This document shows, in pieces, positions 52,732 through 64,000 of a DNA stretch of 64,000 nt (positions within the stretch are counted from its first letter, which is position 1; the number at the start of each line of letters is the position of its first letter). The notes under the pieces were generated by a model. That model saw only the letters and a program-made list of their open reading frames with translations, was not told the DNA's origin and did not search any database. Location of the stretch: positions 24,050,355 to 24,114,354 of the forward strand of contig CM059571.1 of assembly GCA_030386875.1 (NCBI GenBank), read 5' to 3'. Position numbers and translations under genes: made by a program. The stretch comes from Morinoia aosen. Taxonomy: Eukaryota > Arthropoda > Malacostraca > Amphipoda > Talitridae.

Positions 52732-55700
52732 GTGAGTTCCACACTAATATCTCAGTAACGAGATTTCTGTTCAAGGGCAAGCATGTTTTCCATGCAGCAG
52801 GTGTTGGTGTGGCTTAAATTTCTTTCTTTTAAGTTCTTATTTAATTGTGATTGTTCTACTTCATATTACCCCTCAGGGCCATGGGATAGGCAAAAGGTTT
52901 AGGTTAGTCAAGTTTGTCTGTCTATGGTTGGCTATGGTGCCTATAAGGTTACTGCACCTGTACATAGATCTTTGGGACTTGAGTCTTTTATCTGCATTTT
53001 GCTTGTTTCAGTATTTATGTATTTATGGTTTTCTCTTCTTTGTCAAGTTCACCCATTCTGAATGGTTCCCTCTTTTTCGCTCTCTTAACTGCCTTTGTTG
53101 TTTTAGGGGCCTTAAAAAAATGAATTAATATTGATTATGGTGTTTTACGTTATTCAAGTGCTTGACTTTGCCACTGGTTTCAACAATAAAAGCTGGAATA
53201 ATTTTTTATCAATGTAATTTGAAGGGCTTATTTAACTTTTAATTTACTTTCTATTCCTTGTGTAGAACAGTTATCATAGCTGTTATTTTTCCAAGTATGT
53301 ACTACATTCTGTTAACTAACATGCTACTACTTTCTTTTACAGTGACCATAGAGAGCATTGCACAGAAAAGTGAGTACATCTGAGTGACTTGTTGTCATTT
53401 TATAGATAATCCTATCAAATTACAATTTGTTCTTTGGTTTTAGCAATTAATGCTTTTCATATGATTCTCCTAGCTTTTAGTTTTCTGCTCGTATAAAATA
53501 ATAATTTATTGCAACTTAGAGATAATTTTTCCCTTTGTTTAAAATATTGATGTTTTTCACTCATGAATAATTTAGCATTACATCTTGGAAAATTCAGTAA
53601 GTATTAGAAAAGTAGAAGTAAAATTCCCAAACTCAACTGGAGTAGCCAAACTTAGCTGGTCTGAAGTAGGTATCCATCACTGTAAAAGCAAATTCATAAA
53701 AAGTGATATGAGAATATGTTGTCTGATAAGTATCATGGCTACTTAGATCAGAGCTATTGGCTGTACAATATCTATTGACCAGCAAATGAGGGAACATTTT
53801 TTGCATTTTAATTGCTACTCTGACATGTCTGGAACTGTCTTGCATACATATGTTCTGCAGTTTATTATAAATATAGTATTTTATACAGATTCATGAGTTT
53901 ATTTAGTCTGAAAAAGGGCTAAAATTGATTTTATTTCAGTGCTTGTTATATGTTTAATGAGTATTCATTCCTAAATTTTTGTTAAGTAATACATTGTCTT
54001 TATTGACTAGAGCTTAGGATAGAGACCACTTGTGTTGACAGATTTTAATCTCATTTAATGGGCTTGGCCTTAATTGTAAAAAAATTTCCATCATTTGATC
54101 AATGAAAGTATTGAAGGATAAAATGCGCAATTCAAAGTATGATAGAAACTAAATGAACACATCATATTCCGCTTCTCTGTGTGCAATATCCTGATGCTGT
54201 TGTTTTAAGCAGTTATTTTAAATTTTTTGTGAAGGGTGCAAGTAGAAGGCTGTAGGGCTTCCTTGCATTCTAATTGCATTGCCCCTCAGGGGGATACAAT
54301 TATTGTATCTATGGGAATTAGCACTCCCAGGGGGACAATGTGAGGGCCCGAGCTGAAGGTTAGGTAGGCTTTCTTTTTTGTTAAAATGGAATAGGATTTT
54401 GTTTTGTTACGGACCATCTTTTTTCGGTTCACTGCTGTCCTGTTTTTCATCACCTTCTACTTTCTTCTTCAACTTTGATCTTGTTTCATGAACTTCTTTC
54501 TCATCTTACTGTTTCTATGACCTTTCTGCATAGATTCCCCATTCTCTCGTCTCCATACTAAATGGTGCCTTCCTCCTTCCTCTCTTCGATACGCTCTTTT
54601 TTTGTAGCGGTTAGGGAGGCTTAAACTAACTTATAATCTAATCTAATCTAATTGCATTGTTAACCCTATAAGAATCAGATTTTTTGGGTCATGGACGAAA
54701 TATTACGGTAATTTCTCTTAAATTTTCATGCATTAAACCCGAAAAATGTTATCATTCAGCATTCAGAAAAACATGCGAGTGATTTCTCCTCGATATCCTT
54801 CAGAAAGGATGGTAATTGATGTAGGGTTAAATGATTTACACAAATAATTCTTCTAGCTCCTGAATTATTGAATGCAAGTTCTGTCTTAATGTTAATTTTG
54901 TTCATATTATATGGTGGTAGAGCATACCTAAGAGACGGGATGATGTGACCACTCAGTGCATATGTCACTTAATGATTGAGTGTGAGAGCTGAACGGCGCG
55001 GTGTTGCGTGCAGCGCTGTACCTGCTGGTGTACCACGTGCTGCTGGCTCTCTTTGTCTGGTCCTACTGGCAAACAATCTTCACAGAAATTGGCATGGTCC
55101 CCAAGCAGGTCAGTGCATTGAATGCTTCTGTGTGTTCTCGTGTGAAGCTTGTTCTGGTGCCCAGTGTGGATATTGACAGTTTTAGCAAGTGTATTGAATG
55201 TAATCATTGATGAATATTTGCAGGAGTCGTTAGTTTTTGTGATCAGTACGTGGTAGTGTTTGTGGAGGAATATGTTATTAGTTAAAATACTGACTTCCTC
55301 ATTAATGGATTTTTTTGAGACATATTAAATTGTTATTGATTTATCTCGTGATAATGAATACTTTCATTCTTATGAAATATGTTTCTGTTTTCTTAATACT
55401 GTAGCAATTTTTAGCAATTTCCCTGATACTGTAATTTAAAAGTAAAATAATATCTATAACATCTTTTAAATTACAGTATTAGGAAAATTGCTGTATATAC
55501 AGAGTGAAATCATTGGGTGTCATTCCTCATGTCTCTACAACTATGATTAAATTTTTTTTAGAGTGGAAATATTTTTTTCAAATTAGAGTGGAGAACTATC
55601 GATGACTTCAGTTTTGGAGCAATGCTTGCAATACTGTCTCTGAACGAGTTTTTCCAGGAGATATTTCTTGTATATTATCTTTTAAAATATTTACAGTGAT

Positions 55701-58700
55701 ATGTTTGCAAAAGATACTCAATGAATTCAATTTATTTTCATTGATTATTTACTGGAAATATTTAATGAACCTCCTAAGAACCAATGTATTTTGTTCTCAG
55801 AACTTGGTAGTATTTTGGCATGCGGCGCCTCAATGATGAGTTTTCGTGTTGCAGTTCCGGCTGCCGCCAATAGAGCTGGAGGCGTACGAGTGCGCGCCCA
55901 CAGAGGGCGACAGGAGGGAGGTGCTGGAGCGCTTTACTGCCAAGCACGGTCTGCCCGTATCCAACAGAACCATGACTGGAGGTAGGCCAAGATATGCCTT
56001 AAAGTTTTTGAATAATTTCTCTGAATATGACGATGTCTGCCTGTTTACCTCAGCTATAACTTGGCTCTTTGTCTGTGCAATTGTGGGATGCAATCATTCC
56101 CTTATTTTTGTTTTGTAACGGCCTATTCTGGTAGTCTTCCATTTTTTATTTTTGACATTACGAGCCTGAAAGAAAATTTTTGTTTTGTGTGTATTTTGAT
56201 GAACGTGAATATTGATAATAAACCTGTATAAGCATGCTATTAACATTGGGAAGTCACTTGGGTTAAATTTAATTTGGTCACTCTGCAGTGAAGTATTTCT
56301 GACAATTTGCTGTGCATGACACACTTATATTAACATCAGCTCTCCCTGTATTCTTTGCAAATTCTTTGATTGTATAACTTTGTACATGTGCGTAAAAAAG
56401 CTGAAATGAAAACCGTTGGTCAAGGAAGAACTTAAGACTGTGCATTGGTACACTTCTGCACATTGTAGTCTACAAATCAAAAAATGATCTTTTTCTATCA
56501 TAAAGTAAATCAAATCGTTCAATTTTCAACAAAATTTTTACAAGGATTTCCCCTTGGCATTTCGAGTGTTAAGCTTTTCGATGATGATGGCAAGAGGTGA
56601 AAAATAGTGCCTGAATGTGTAAGCATTTCAACAACTTTATTGTTGATGTAATTGGAATTTTGAGCTGTGTTTTAAGGTCAAGAGTACGCCTATTTCAGAA
56701 AACGTTACAAACAGAACATCTAAACAGAAAAGAACTAAGTTTGTTGGTTGCCAGAAAATCAACTATACAAAGAAATGAATGGGACAAGGGTGTCTGGCCA
56801 CAATTGATTTGTTAAATTATTATTTTACTGCAGAATATGAGTATCTTGACTGACTAATTTCTTCTAAAACGTCAGGAACTGCAAGAATCTATGTAATGTA
56901 AACACACTTCGATCGGCACAATGATAACCTCTCGAAATTTTATAGGAGATGGATGTGCACTGAATATCTGCCATAAATTAGACAAATCCAAAGCTATTGG
57001 AAAGAAATTTTTTAAACTTCGTAATGAAGGATTAACATGTAGGCAAGTTGCTCATTGTGTCAAGGTTCCATACACAACAGATGATTTAACAGTTCGGAAT
57101 CACAAAGAGATTCGAGACAATCTCCAAGAGTCGGAGCTACTTGCAAGATCACGAGCCGCTCTCGACGCTATATGATGTGCAAGGTGTTGAGAATCCATGA
57201 CCAGTCATGCTTACATACAGAAAGAACTCAAGTTATAAGGATTTCATTTCAGTCTTAAAAACGTTAAAAGAGAATTACCTTCATTCCATAAAAAAAACCT
57301 CATTTTCTTACAACGAAAGATGTGAAGAACCATTTAATGTTTGCCTGAGATCAATTTGAAGAAGGATTTAAGTTTTGGGAACTGGGTTGCAATGAAGCTT
57401 GTCATGTGTGAGCTCTTTGGTTTCTGTCCCTCTGACCCCGTTTTGTACGTCCACTAAAAAGGTCTCTCTGGTCGAGTATTGAGTCACTACTATAGGTAGC
57501 GACTCTGGGTGATTTTGGACAGCTGCAACTATTCGGGCCAATAACTCCTCTGAGGTATTGAACGACGCGTCAAAGAATTTTTTTTGGGGGGGATTTTTGG
57601 GTGTAAATAGGAACCACCTAAGAACACCATCCCAACAGTCAAGCGTAGAAAAGGCCACATCATGGTGTGGGTGCAAGTGAGTTTCATATCATTGATGGAA
57701 AAATGACTAGTTCCCTGTACAGACAGATAAATACTGGAGCAGAAGCTGCTTCTGACCGCAAGTGGATATATCAGCAACACAATAACCTCGAACATACCGC
57801 AAAGTCATTAAAAGGATGTTTTGAACCAGAAAATAAGTGTCCTTCTAAGACCTAGTCAATCACACGACCTCAATCCCTATGAAAATTTGTGGCGAGTATT
57901 AAAAACTACGATGTACAAAAGGACCTTGATAAACTTTGCTTAGTTGAGGATCATCTGCATGCAAGAATGGACTGAGGTACAGGAAACAGAGTGCCAAAAA
58001 TTAGTATCCAGTGTCTACAATCGTCTTTGTGCTGTTACAGCAAATAAAGGTCACACCGTTTAGTTGACTGGTTTTGATTTGACACTCCATTTAGTTGACT
58101 AAAGAATTGTTTTTAGTTTTGTCAAAGTATTTTTATTCCATATATGTTTTACTTGATTATGTGGCTAACAATAAACTTTGATCTCTACAGCGTAGGTATT
58201 GTGATAAATAAATGGTCTCCGAATTTCCTGCACTCATTACTCCAAACCAGATATCATCAAAAGTGGAGTTGCGCCAATACTCACGTCTAGGCACTGTACA
58301 TATTACAACAGATTTTAACCACTCAGAAAAGTGTTTGATATGTGACATAGTACCTTGCTAAGTTCATAGATTATTGGTTTCAATGGGAAAGACGGCAATG
58401 AATTCGTAAATTTCTGTTGCGCATCTTTTATTTGCAAACATATTCTATGAAAGCTAGGAAAACCTGAATAAAGATTTTAGCTTACATGAGATAATTCATG
58501 AAGCTGCACTGACATTTATAAAAGCAAAGATGTCAATTAGTGAAGAAATACAATCTCGGTACAAGCGTAGTTTTGAAACTTTCTGACGCTCGCAAGAAGA
58601 TAGGGCACTATATTAAGTGTGATGACGTCTTCACCAGTTTCCTGTAAGGTAAGGAATTATTGCAGAGGAAACGAATATCAGTTGAAGCCATTAAACTTGT

Positions 58701-61433
58701 TTGTGTTTTTTCATTGTGTACAAACACTTCCTGAATATTTCAATATTATAACTCAACTGAAGAAATAGAACAAAGGATGCATTTCTGTAAATCACTTTTC
58801 AAATGCTTGTTTGAAAGTATTTTTATAATCCTGTGCTAGCATTCTTTAGAACACAACCATTCTACCTGTGAGAATTAGTGCTCTGAGGAGGAAGATGTGA
58901 GGTCGTCAGCTAAAGATTAGGTAGGCCTTCATTCTGCTGGAATAGAATAAAGTTTTTTAGTTTAGTATTTACCATCTTTTTTGGTTCACTTCTGTCCTGT
59001 TTTTCAGCATCTACTACTTTCTTCTTCAACTTTTGTCCTGTTTCAAGAACTTCTTTCTCTACTTACTGTTTCTATGCACCTTGTGCATAGATTCCGTATT
59101 TCCTGACCTTCGTATTACGCGTTTTGAGGAGGAAGATGTGAGGTCGTCAGCTAAAGATTAGGTAGGCCTTCATTCTGCTGGAATAGAATAAAATTTTTTA
59201 GTTTAGTATTTACCATCTTTTTTGGTTCACCTCTGTCCTGTTTTTCAGCACCTACTACTTTCTTCTTCAACTTTTGTCCTGTTTCAAGAACTTCTTTCTC
59301 TACTTACTGTTTCTATGCACCTTGTGCATAGATTCCGTATTTCCTGACCTTCGTATTACGCGTTTCCTTACCTCCTTCCTCCCTTTGAAATGGCTTTGTT
59401 GCGGTTAGGGAGGCTTAAACTAGCTTATAATCTAATCTTCTAGTCCTATTACTGTTTGTACATGTGTGTAATTAATATGAATGGTATTCTTCTCTATACA
59501 ATGCTGGTCATCACTCTTCTACCACTCTAAAAATATTTTGAAAATTATATTTCCAGATATTTATTTTTCCATTCATATCAATGACATCTTATTCTGTTTT
59601 AAATTGAATTTATTCTGTTTTAAATCTTGATCTATGTTTGACTTTTTTCAGAGAAAAAACAGTTTAACTTGTCGAGGCTTTTAGTTTAGCTTCATATTTC
59701 GTTCCCATCTATTCAATCTGATGTGTTGGGTACTTTAACTCTTTTTTGTATAACAGCTCATTTCAAACCAGTACTTGCACGTCTCTGCAACCTAATACAT
59801 GGGTTTATGCATCACCAGACATTCGGTACTGCGAGAAGTGCTGCCACATCAAGCCTGACCGGTGCCACCACTGCTCTGTGTGCGGAGAGTGTGTGCTCAA
59901 GATGGACCACCACTGTCCGTGGGTGAACAACTGCGTCTCTTTCAGCAACTACAAGTTCTTTGTGCTGTTTCTGACCTACGCCTTCCTCTATTGTATCTTC
60001 GTGGCGAGCACCACTCTGGAGTACCTCATCCTCTTCTGGAAGGTGTGCATCCTCTGTTTTGATGTGTTAGAGTTATGCTCCTTCTAAACGAGCCATGATA
60101 ACGTGTGTTTGCATATGTGTAGGTACTGCTAATTATTCCTTGGAATATCATAATATAAAATGGTTCTCGGAATTTTTTTCTCTATTACTCTTTTGAGCCA
60201 TGGGAGCCAAGCTGTTGAAAGTGTATGAAGAGATTAGTTAGAGGTGTTGCCATGTATTCTTTCTTGATGCGCCATGACGAAAGTAGGCTGTGACCCTCCT
60301 GTTTTCTCTCAGTCTGACTTGCACGGGGCTGGCAAGTTTCACATCTTGTTTGTGTTCTTCGTGGCGGTCATGTTCGCCATCAGCCTCGTGTCCCTGCTTG
60401 GCTATCACATCTTCCTCATCCTCAAAAACAGGTCTACTATTGGTAAGTAGCTGTTGTTTGTGTAGGTGGTGCACGCTGTCTCAGCGCGTTTAGATCATTT
60501 AACGGTGGTAATGTTAGAATGTATTTTGAACATAGGTATATAGGTTGAATTGTGCTAGTACAGCAATAGAGGATACTGCTACTCTTGGTAACAAAATATA
60601 CCAATTTTATGACTGAAAGGCATGGTTTATTTCAACGTACTTGACCGTCTCACCTGTTATGGTAAGATATTTAAGTTGAAGCATTATTGATGAGGTTTTT
60701 ATACCTTGTTTGTGTCTCTTTATACGTGAATCAGCCTCTAATTTAGCTGTGAACTCATGAAGAAATGTTCATGTGTAACTTTAAAACATAACATAAATAT
60801 AAGAATATGATCAGAATAAACGGTTTAAAATATACTGAATAAGTGACGTTTTTAATTTCAGTTAGGATTCAACAACAAATTTCTTCAAGCAGACTGCGCC
60901 ATGAGAAAGAATTTGAAAAATAGAAGTTTTTTTTGCCGGTAATTCTCTCCTAATGATGCAGTAATGAGAGTTGTCCTTGAGCGCCTCTGTTTGTAAAATG
61001 CTCCTGCCGATGCTCGTTTGTTGGATTACTGAGTTCTTCACGAGACTATGGTCTCTCATTACTCGATAGTGTCTCTAGGTTCTCTCACGGGGGAATAATT
61101 AGTGCTTGTTGCAGGAGCATGCGAGTAAAATCTCATTTTTCACATTTTGTGTTTCAAGTTTTCAATATTCCTTTTTAATAGATGCAGACCATTTCAACAT
61201 CAAATGCAAAATCAAAATTATTAGTTTCCACTTTCATCTGCCATGTTTTCTTTGTGACCATGTGCCGTCTTTACTTAGCTTGTTTGGTCAACAGAGTCAT
61301 TCCGTGCTCCTATATTCTACATCAACCACTCGTGGTCTCAAGACAAAGAAGGCTTCAGTTTGGGCGCGTACAACAACTTCGTAGAAATATTCGGCGACAG
61401 CAGACGTCACTGGTTCCTGCCCGTCTTCACAAG
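52597..61433 (+). CDS. DHHC palmitoyltransferase, ZDHHC2/15/20 type (3' end outside window)
   Basis: Seven coding exons: 52597-52731 (ATG at 52599), 53343-53369, 55014-55108, 55855-55981, 59819-60042, 60313-60442 and 61295-61433. All splice sites are AG/GT and all phases agree, giving 291 codons plus two bases before exon 8. The enzyme attaches palmitate to Cys of target proteins through an acyl-Cys intermediate in Golgi/plasma-membrane systems. Four membrane segments lie at about 20-40, 54-76, 171-200 and 209-236. The Cys-rich domain spans 131-178, with DHHC at 157-160 (nucleophile C160) and Cys/His ligands at 132, 135, 145, 146, 149, 152, 159 and 166. The TTxE position reads STIE (243-246). 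Exon layout and loop sequences match the ZDHHC2/15/20 branch rather than other DHHC groups. One oddity is S168, where family members usually have Gly (NNCVGFSNY). The C-terminal tail is missing here. Confidence 0.95.
53343..53369 (+). CDS. DHHC gene exon 2, 27-bp micro-exon
   Basis: The acceptor is ttttacag and the donor gtgagt. It encodes TIESIAQK plus split codons, the short luminal loop after TM1, matching the family pattern in which an E-K pair precedes TM2. Phase 1 in and out. Confidence 0.85.
54280..54655 (+). repeat. dispersed repeat family Y, copy 1 (intron 2)
   Basis: It shares GAATTAG-GCTC, GGTTAGGTAGGC, CTGTCCTGTTTTTCA, ACTTTCTTCTTCAACTTT and GCGGTTAGGGAGGCTTAAAC with 58862-59445. 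It ends in a CTAAT-type tail (54636-54652), as SINEs or LINE 3' ends often do. Its start holds the palindrome GATACAATTATTGTATC. Confidence 0.7.
54664..54826. mobile_element. possible piggyBac-like MITE flanked by TTAA
   Basis: TTAA at 54660-54663 and 54827-54830 flank 163 bp whose ends are CCCTA and, inverted, CCCTA. The inverted repeat is only five bases long, so support is modest. Confidence 0.45.
55014..55108 (+). CDS. DHHC gene exon 3 (TM2)
   Basis: The acceptor is gcgtgcag and the donor gtcagt. It encodes [20 protein letters not shown], then [11 protein letters not shown], the second membrane segment and start of the cytosolic loop. It ends in phase 0. Confidence 0.92.
55413..55492. 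repeat. hairpin with 30-bp arms in intron 3
   Basis: AGCAATTTCCCTGATACTG onward to AATTTAAAAG is repeated in inverted form with few mismatches around a 20-bp loop. Confidence 0.65.
55855..55981 (+). CDS. DHHC gene exon 4 (cytosolic loop)
   Basis: The acceptor is tgttgcag and the donor gtaggc. It encodes the cytosolic loop from [15 protein letters not shown] to [10 protein letters not shown], which corresponds to the segment ending in a K-LPVYTRT-like motif in relatives. It ends in phase 1, and the next codon joins exon 5 as Asp 128. Confidence 0.92.
56921..58060 (+). pseudogene. Tc1-like transposase relic in intron 4
   Basis: An N-terminal helix-turn-helix-like frame ([20 protein letters not shown], then [11 protein letters not shown]) runs at 56921-57175. 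After a damaged middle, Tc1 DDE blocks follow in shifting frames: [38 protein letters not shown] (57770-57820), and [17 protein letters not shown] (57852-57905). The Asp expected in the QQDN motif is His, and several stops occur, so it is inactive. Terminal inverted repeats were not found. Confidence 0.8.
57375..57600 (-). pseudogene. possible antisense transposase fragment inside the Tc1 relic
   Basis: The minus-strand frame [20 protein letters not shown] then [10 protein letters not shown] resembles the C-terminal tail of mariner-type transposases (E-L-RI-AA pattern before a Cys-rich end). It lies where the Tc1 middle part should be, which would fit an insertion. Similarity is weak and by eye. 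Confidence 0.3.
58862..59445 (+). repeat. dispersed repeat family Y, copy 2 with 241-bp tandem duplication
   Basis: Units 58884-59124 and 59125-59365 are nearly identical (GAGGAGGAAGATGTGAGG through CTTCGTATTACGCGTTT). After them comes the same 3' end as copy 1, GCGGTTAGGGAGGCTTAAAC then a CTAATC tail. It lies in intron 4, about 370 bp before the catalytic exon. Confidence 0.8.
59819..60042 (+). CDS. DHHC gene exon 5 (catalytic DHHC domain, TM3)
   Basis: The acceptor is atcaccag and the donor gtgtgc. It encodes [20 protein letters not shown], then [15 protein letters not shown] and TM3. All zinc ligands and the catalytic Cys160 are present. Ser168 replaces the usual Gly after NNCV. It ends in phase 0. 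Confidence 0.96.
60313..60442 (+). CDS. DHHC gene exon 6 (TM4)
   Basis: The acceptor is ttctctcag and the donor gtaagt. It encodes the luminal loop and TM4 ([20 protein letters not shown], then LGYHIFLIL), up to the STI of the TTxE-like motif. It ends in phase 1. Confidence 0.94.
61295..61433 (+). CDS. DHHC gene exon 7 (TTxE end and C-terminal region)
   Basis: The acceptor is tcaacag and the donor gtgaga. It encodes the Glu of the TTxE-like motif, then [20 protein letters not shown] and [20 protein letters not shown], matching the aromatic C-terminal motif of the family that packs near the membrane. It ends in phase 2, so a further exon is required downstream. Confidence 0.94.
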
Positions 61434-62084
61434 GTGAGACATTAGTCTCGTCATTTATTGATGCTTCTCTATTATGGTTTTGCTTCAGTATGCTTCAGCT
61501 TCTAAGTATGATTTCGTGCTCACTTTATCACTATTGGTTGCTAGGGCAAGCTCACATCACGTGCTGTGACACAACTGGAGGCCTCAGAAGCCAGCGCCAG
61601 GCATGACTTGTGTCAGATCTCGTGGCTTGTGCGGAGGCGGTAGGCTGCCTCCGTTGGTGGGCTTGGCTCTTTGCAGTGCGCTTTTTCGTAACCAAAACCC
61701 CTAGGGTTGAATTTTTTTCACATTGAATTTTAAATTAAGAACACACAGCATCTGGTGACACCTTAGGGTTGCCGGATGCTGAGTAGTATTAGTGGTAATT
61801 TTATTTGAGAAAAGCATAAACTGGGGATTTTAGATGGAAGGAAACGTGTTTTGACAACCCTAGTTCACCGCACCCAGTATCGGCCTCACCACGGTCGTGT
61901 GACGTGCAGTTTGTGTGATCGTGTCTTTTTAGATCGCACATCTGCGGAATCATCAATTCCTTCCTGGCACGTCACATCATGGTAGCTGTCTCTGACGGTG
62001 TCATTTTTTTTATTCTTATCGATTTTGATGCAATATTTCTAGGCTTCTAATCCTCTGAAGTTAGTTACTTCTTAAGGTTCCTCG

Positions 62085-62525
62085 GAAATTTCTCTTTTTC
62101 TTCTGTTCAGTCCTCTCTTTCTTTCGTTCATTACTCTTTTTCTTTTGTTCAGTACTCTCTCTCTTTTGTTCAGTACTCTTTTTTTTTTGTTCAATGAACT
62201 CTCTTTTTCTTTTGTTCAATGATCTCTTTTTCGCTTGTTCAATGATCTTTCTTTCAATTTTCTTCAATGATCTTCCTTTTAATTTTCTTCAATGATCTTC
62301 CTTTTTATTTTGTTCAATGATCTCTCTTTTACTTTTGTTCAATGATCTCTCTTTTACTTTTGTTCAATGATCTCTCTTTTACTTTTGTTCAATGATCTCT
62401 CTTTTACTTTTGTTCAATGATCTCTCTTTTACTTTTCTTCAATGATCTCTTTTAATTTTCTTCAATGATCTCTCTTTTACTTTTCTTCAATGATCTCTCT
62501 TTTACTTTTGTTCAATGATCTCTCA
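62085..62525 (+). repeat. pyrimidine-rich minisatellite, 25-bp unit
   Basis: The unit TTCAATGATCTCTCTTTTAC plus TTTTG repeats about 15 times, most regularly at 62330-62430. In the gene transcript it is pyrimidine-rich. The Lys/Glu/Arg-rich minus-strand frame across it is an artefact. Confidence 0.88.
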
Positions 62526-62589
62526 TTCAGGTAACTTTTTTGTTTAGTTATGTTTTTCTCGCTCTGTGCTCTTTATCTCATTCTGTGAG

Positions 62590-62840
62590 TATTATTTTTG
62601 TTTAGTGATCTCTCTTCTCTCAGTGATCTCTCCTTGCTCAATGATCTTTGTTCACCCAGGGACCTCTCGTTGCTCACCAGTCTCTTTTTGCTTACTGATC
62701 TCTCTTTAGTCCCCGATCCTCCTTTGCTCACCAATCTTTTTCGTTCTGGGATCACTTGCTTTCGTTGGGCGATTTTTCTTTTGTTTAATTGTCTCTTTTC
62801 AGTTGAGTGATCTTTTTCGTTTGTGATCATTTTTTTGTTA
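62590..62840 (+). repeat. diverged continuation of the 25-bp minisatellite
   Basis: TGATCTCT-type words spaced about 20-30 bp apart continue with heavy divergence after the regular array. Confidence 0.6.
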
Positions 62841-64000
62841 TGTGATTTCATTTCTGTTTTTTGCTTGGTAATTTCCAGTTGTACAGTGATGTTTATTTGT
62901 TCTTCAATATCTAAGTCATTCAGAAATCTTTAATGGATTCACAATAGTCTTTGTCTTCCGACAATGTTGATACACAGGAGCATATCTGTTTACTTATGGT
63001 CACTCTACGGCTTCCTTGACACTCTTGAGGTCTTGTGCTGCCTTGCCAGAAAATGATTATTTTCTTATTTTTTCCCTTCACGCTTATGCCAAAAAAATTT
63101 GCAGCAGTTCCCGGGCTTTCAGAAATAGCTAAAATGTTTAATGAAGGTGATAACATTTTCGCCTTTCGCGCGCTTCTATTCTTCATCTTGCTGCACATGC
63201 TTCATTTTTAAAGAGCAAGAGTGCTCTGCATTGAGGGAATGCAGCATTTCTTAGTCAATGAAGTTATTTCCATGCTACATTTCTTATTGTTTACGTGTGT
63301 TCTCTATCGATCATGAGCAGCTGGACAGAGTAACTGAAGCGTTATTTTTGCATAGGATAGCCCACGTCGCTCTATTGTGTGATCCCCGTTATTGCTAAGT
63401 CTAGATATCGCATACTGATGCAGCGGTTCTGTAGTCAAACGGGGATTTGTGGATGCTTATTGTGCCAGACAAGAGCACTTCTAGGTTGAGGGTTTGTGTT
63501 GCACCGTGGCTGGTCGCCTAGCTGCGCATCGTACCGGCCACAAAGCTTCCACAGACAAAACGCAAAGTTCAGTAATGGAGGCTTTTGGAGATGCAAACGA
63601 TCCTTCATTTACACACTTTTTTGTTGAATGCAAGCAAAAATGAGTGCTGTTTTTTACGCCAAGTTTTAAGTTTGCAGGTTGGAGAAAACCATGTTTATAT
63701 TTATTTTACCTCATGTGGTTAACGAATGAACTTTTGATTGTTTTGACGCACATGCTAGCCAATTGCTTCATTGTATTAAGTTTCGGGGAACTAAAGTTTT
63801 GCACTAGGTACTTTTCTACATCTGGTGTTCACCTGAGCTCGGTTCGTTTGCCTCTTTCCTTAATGATTCTCCGCCGAGATGAGCGAGTGGTTTTGTGCAG
63901 GTGATGTGGGCGTTTGCCTCTATTTTCTGGGCTGAAAGTTCGAACAGCGCGCCTTGCGCTGTGACGGCTGCAGCAATTGTTTGTGCTCTTCATTTGGTTA

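Larger units (their letters stand above)
61434..64000 (+). other. start of intron 7 of the DHHC gene to the window end
   Basis: No sequence resembling the remaining C-terminal exon was found up to the window end. The stretch holds a large pyrimidine-rich minisatellite and otherwise nothing recognised. Confidence 0.6.

Noticed and set aside
52847..53128. Plus-strand hydrophobic open frame in intron 1
   Set aside because: It lies between well-supported exons 1 and 2, has no motif, and joining it would break the DHHC frame.
62061..62267. Lys/Glu-rich minus-strand open frame
   Set aside because: It is the purine strand of the 25-bp minisatellite.

Overview
The window looks like a piece of an insect (at least arthropod) nuclear genome. 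It is AT-rich and gene-poor, and packed with BEL/Pao and Ty3/Gypsy LTR retrotransposons, non-LTR relics, tRNA-derived SINEs and MITEs. It holds one spliced host gene with clean GT-AG introns. The SINE tails are made of units like the insect telomere repeat TTAGG, which fits an insect, but the species cannot be named from the sequence.

Layout. 1-11000: no host gene; a heavily decayed EN+RT non-LTR retrotransposon lies on the minus strand at about 5210-7790. 11038-11696: a foldback element abutting a tRNA-derived SINE. 11898-14336: a young non-autonomous LTR element (631-bp LTRs with two differences, TSD gtgag). It has no usable gag-pol, a series of primer-binding-site-like repeats in U5 and four minisatellites inside. 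14342-18543: sparse relics, including a LINE fragment and a Helitron-like repeat ORF. 18544-27299: a Gypsy element (minus strand, frameshifted pol) inserted into that repeat ORF, with a SINE later inserted in its 5' LTR. 27431-31160: non-coding sequence with a third SINE and a small TIR element. 31161-39689: a BEL/Pao element (minus strand, broken pol). 39867-45004: a second Gypsy element (minus strand, two in-frame TGA codons). 45331-48705: a minisatellite and a decayed LINE, split by a MITE. 48114-51132: two inverted copies of one MITE family with 8-bp TSDs, a palindromic repeat and TTAA-flanked piggyBac-like MITEs. 52597-61433 and beyond: a DHHC palmitoyltransferase gene (ZDHHC2/15/20 type), seven coding exons seen, the 3' end lying outside the window. 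Its introns hold a Tc1 relic, dispersed repeats and a large pyrimidine-rich minisatellite.

How it fits together. The only clearly functional host gene is the DHHC enzyme. Everything else is layered transposon history, and insertion order can be read from interruptions: Helitron-like ORF, then Gypsy, then SINE; and LINE, then MITE. The most unusual structure is the LTR element at 11898-14336, whose LTR 3' end appears to have grown by repeated capture of primer-binding-site units.
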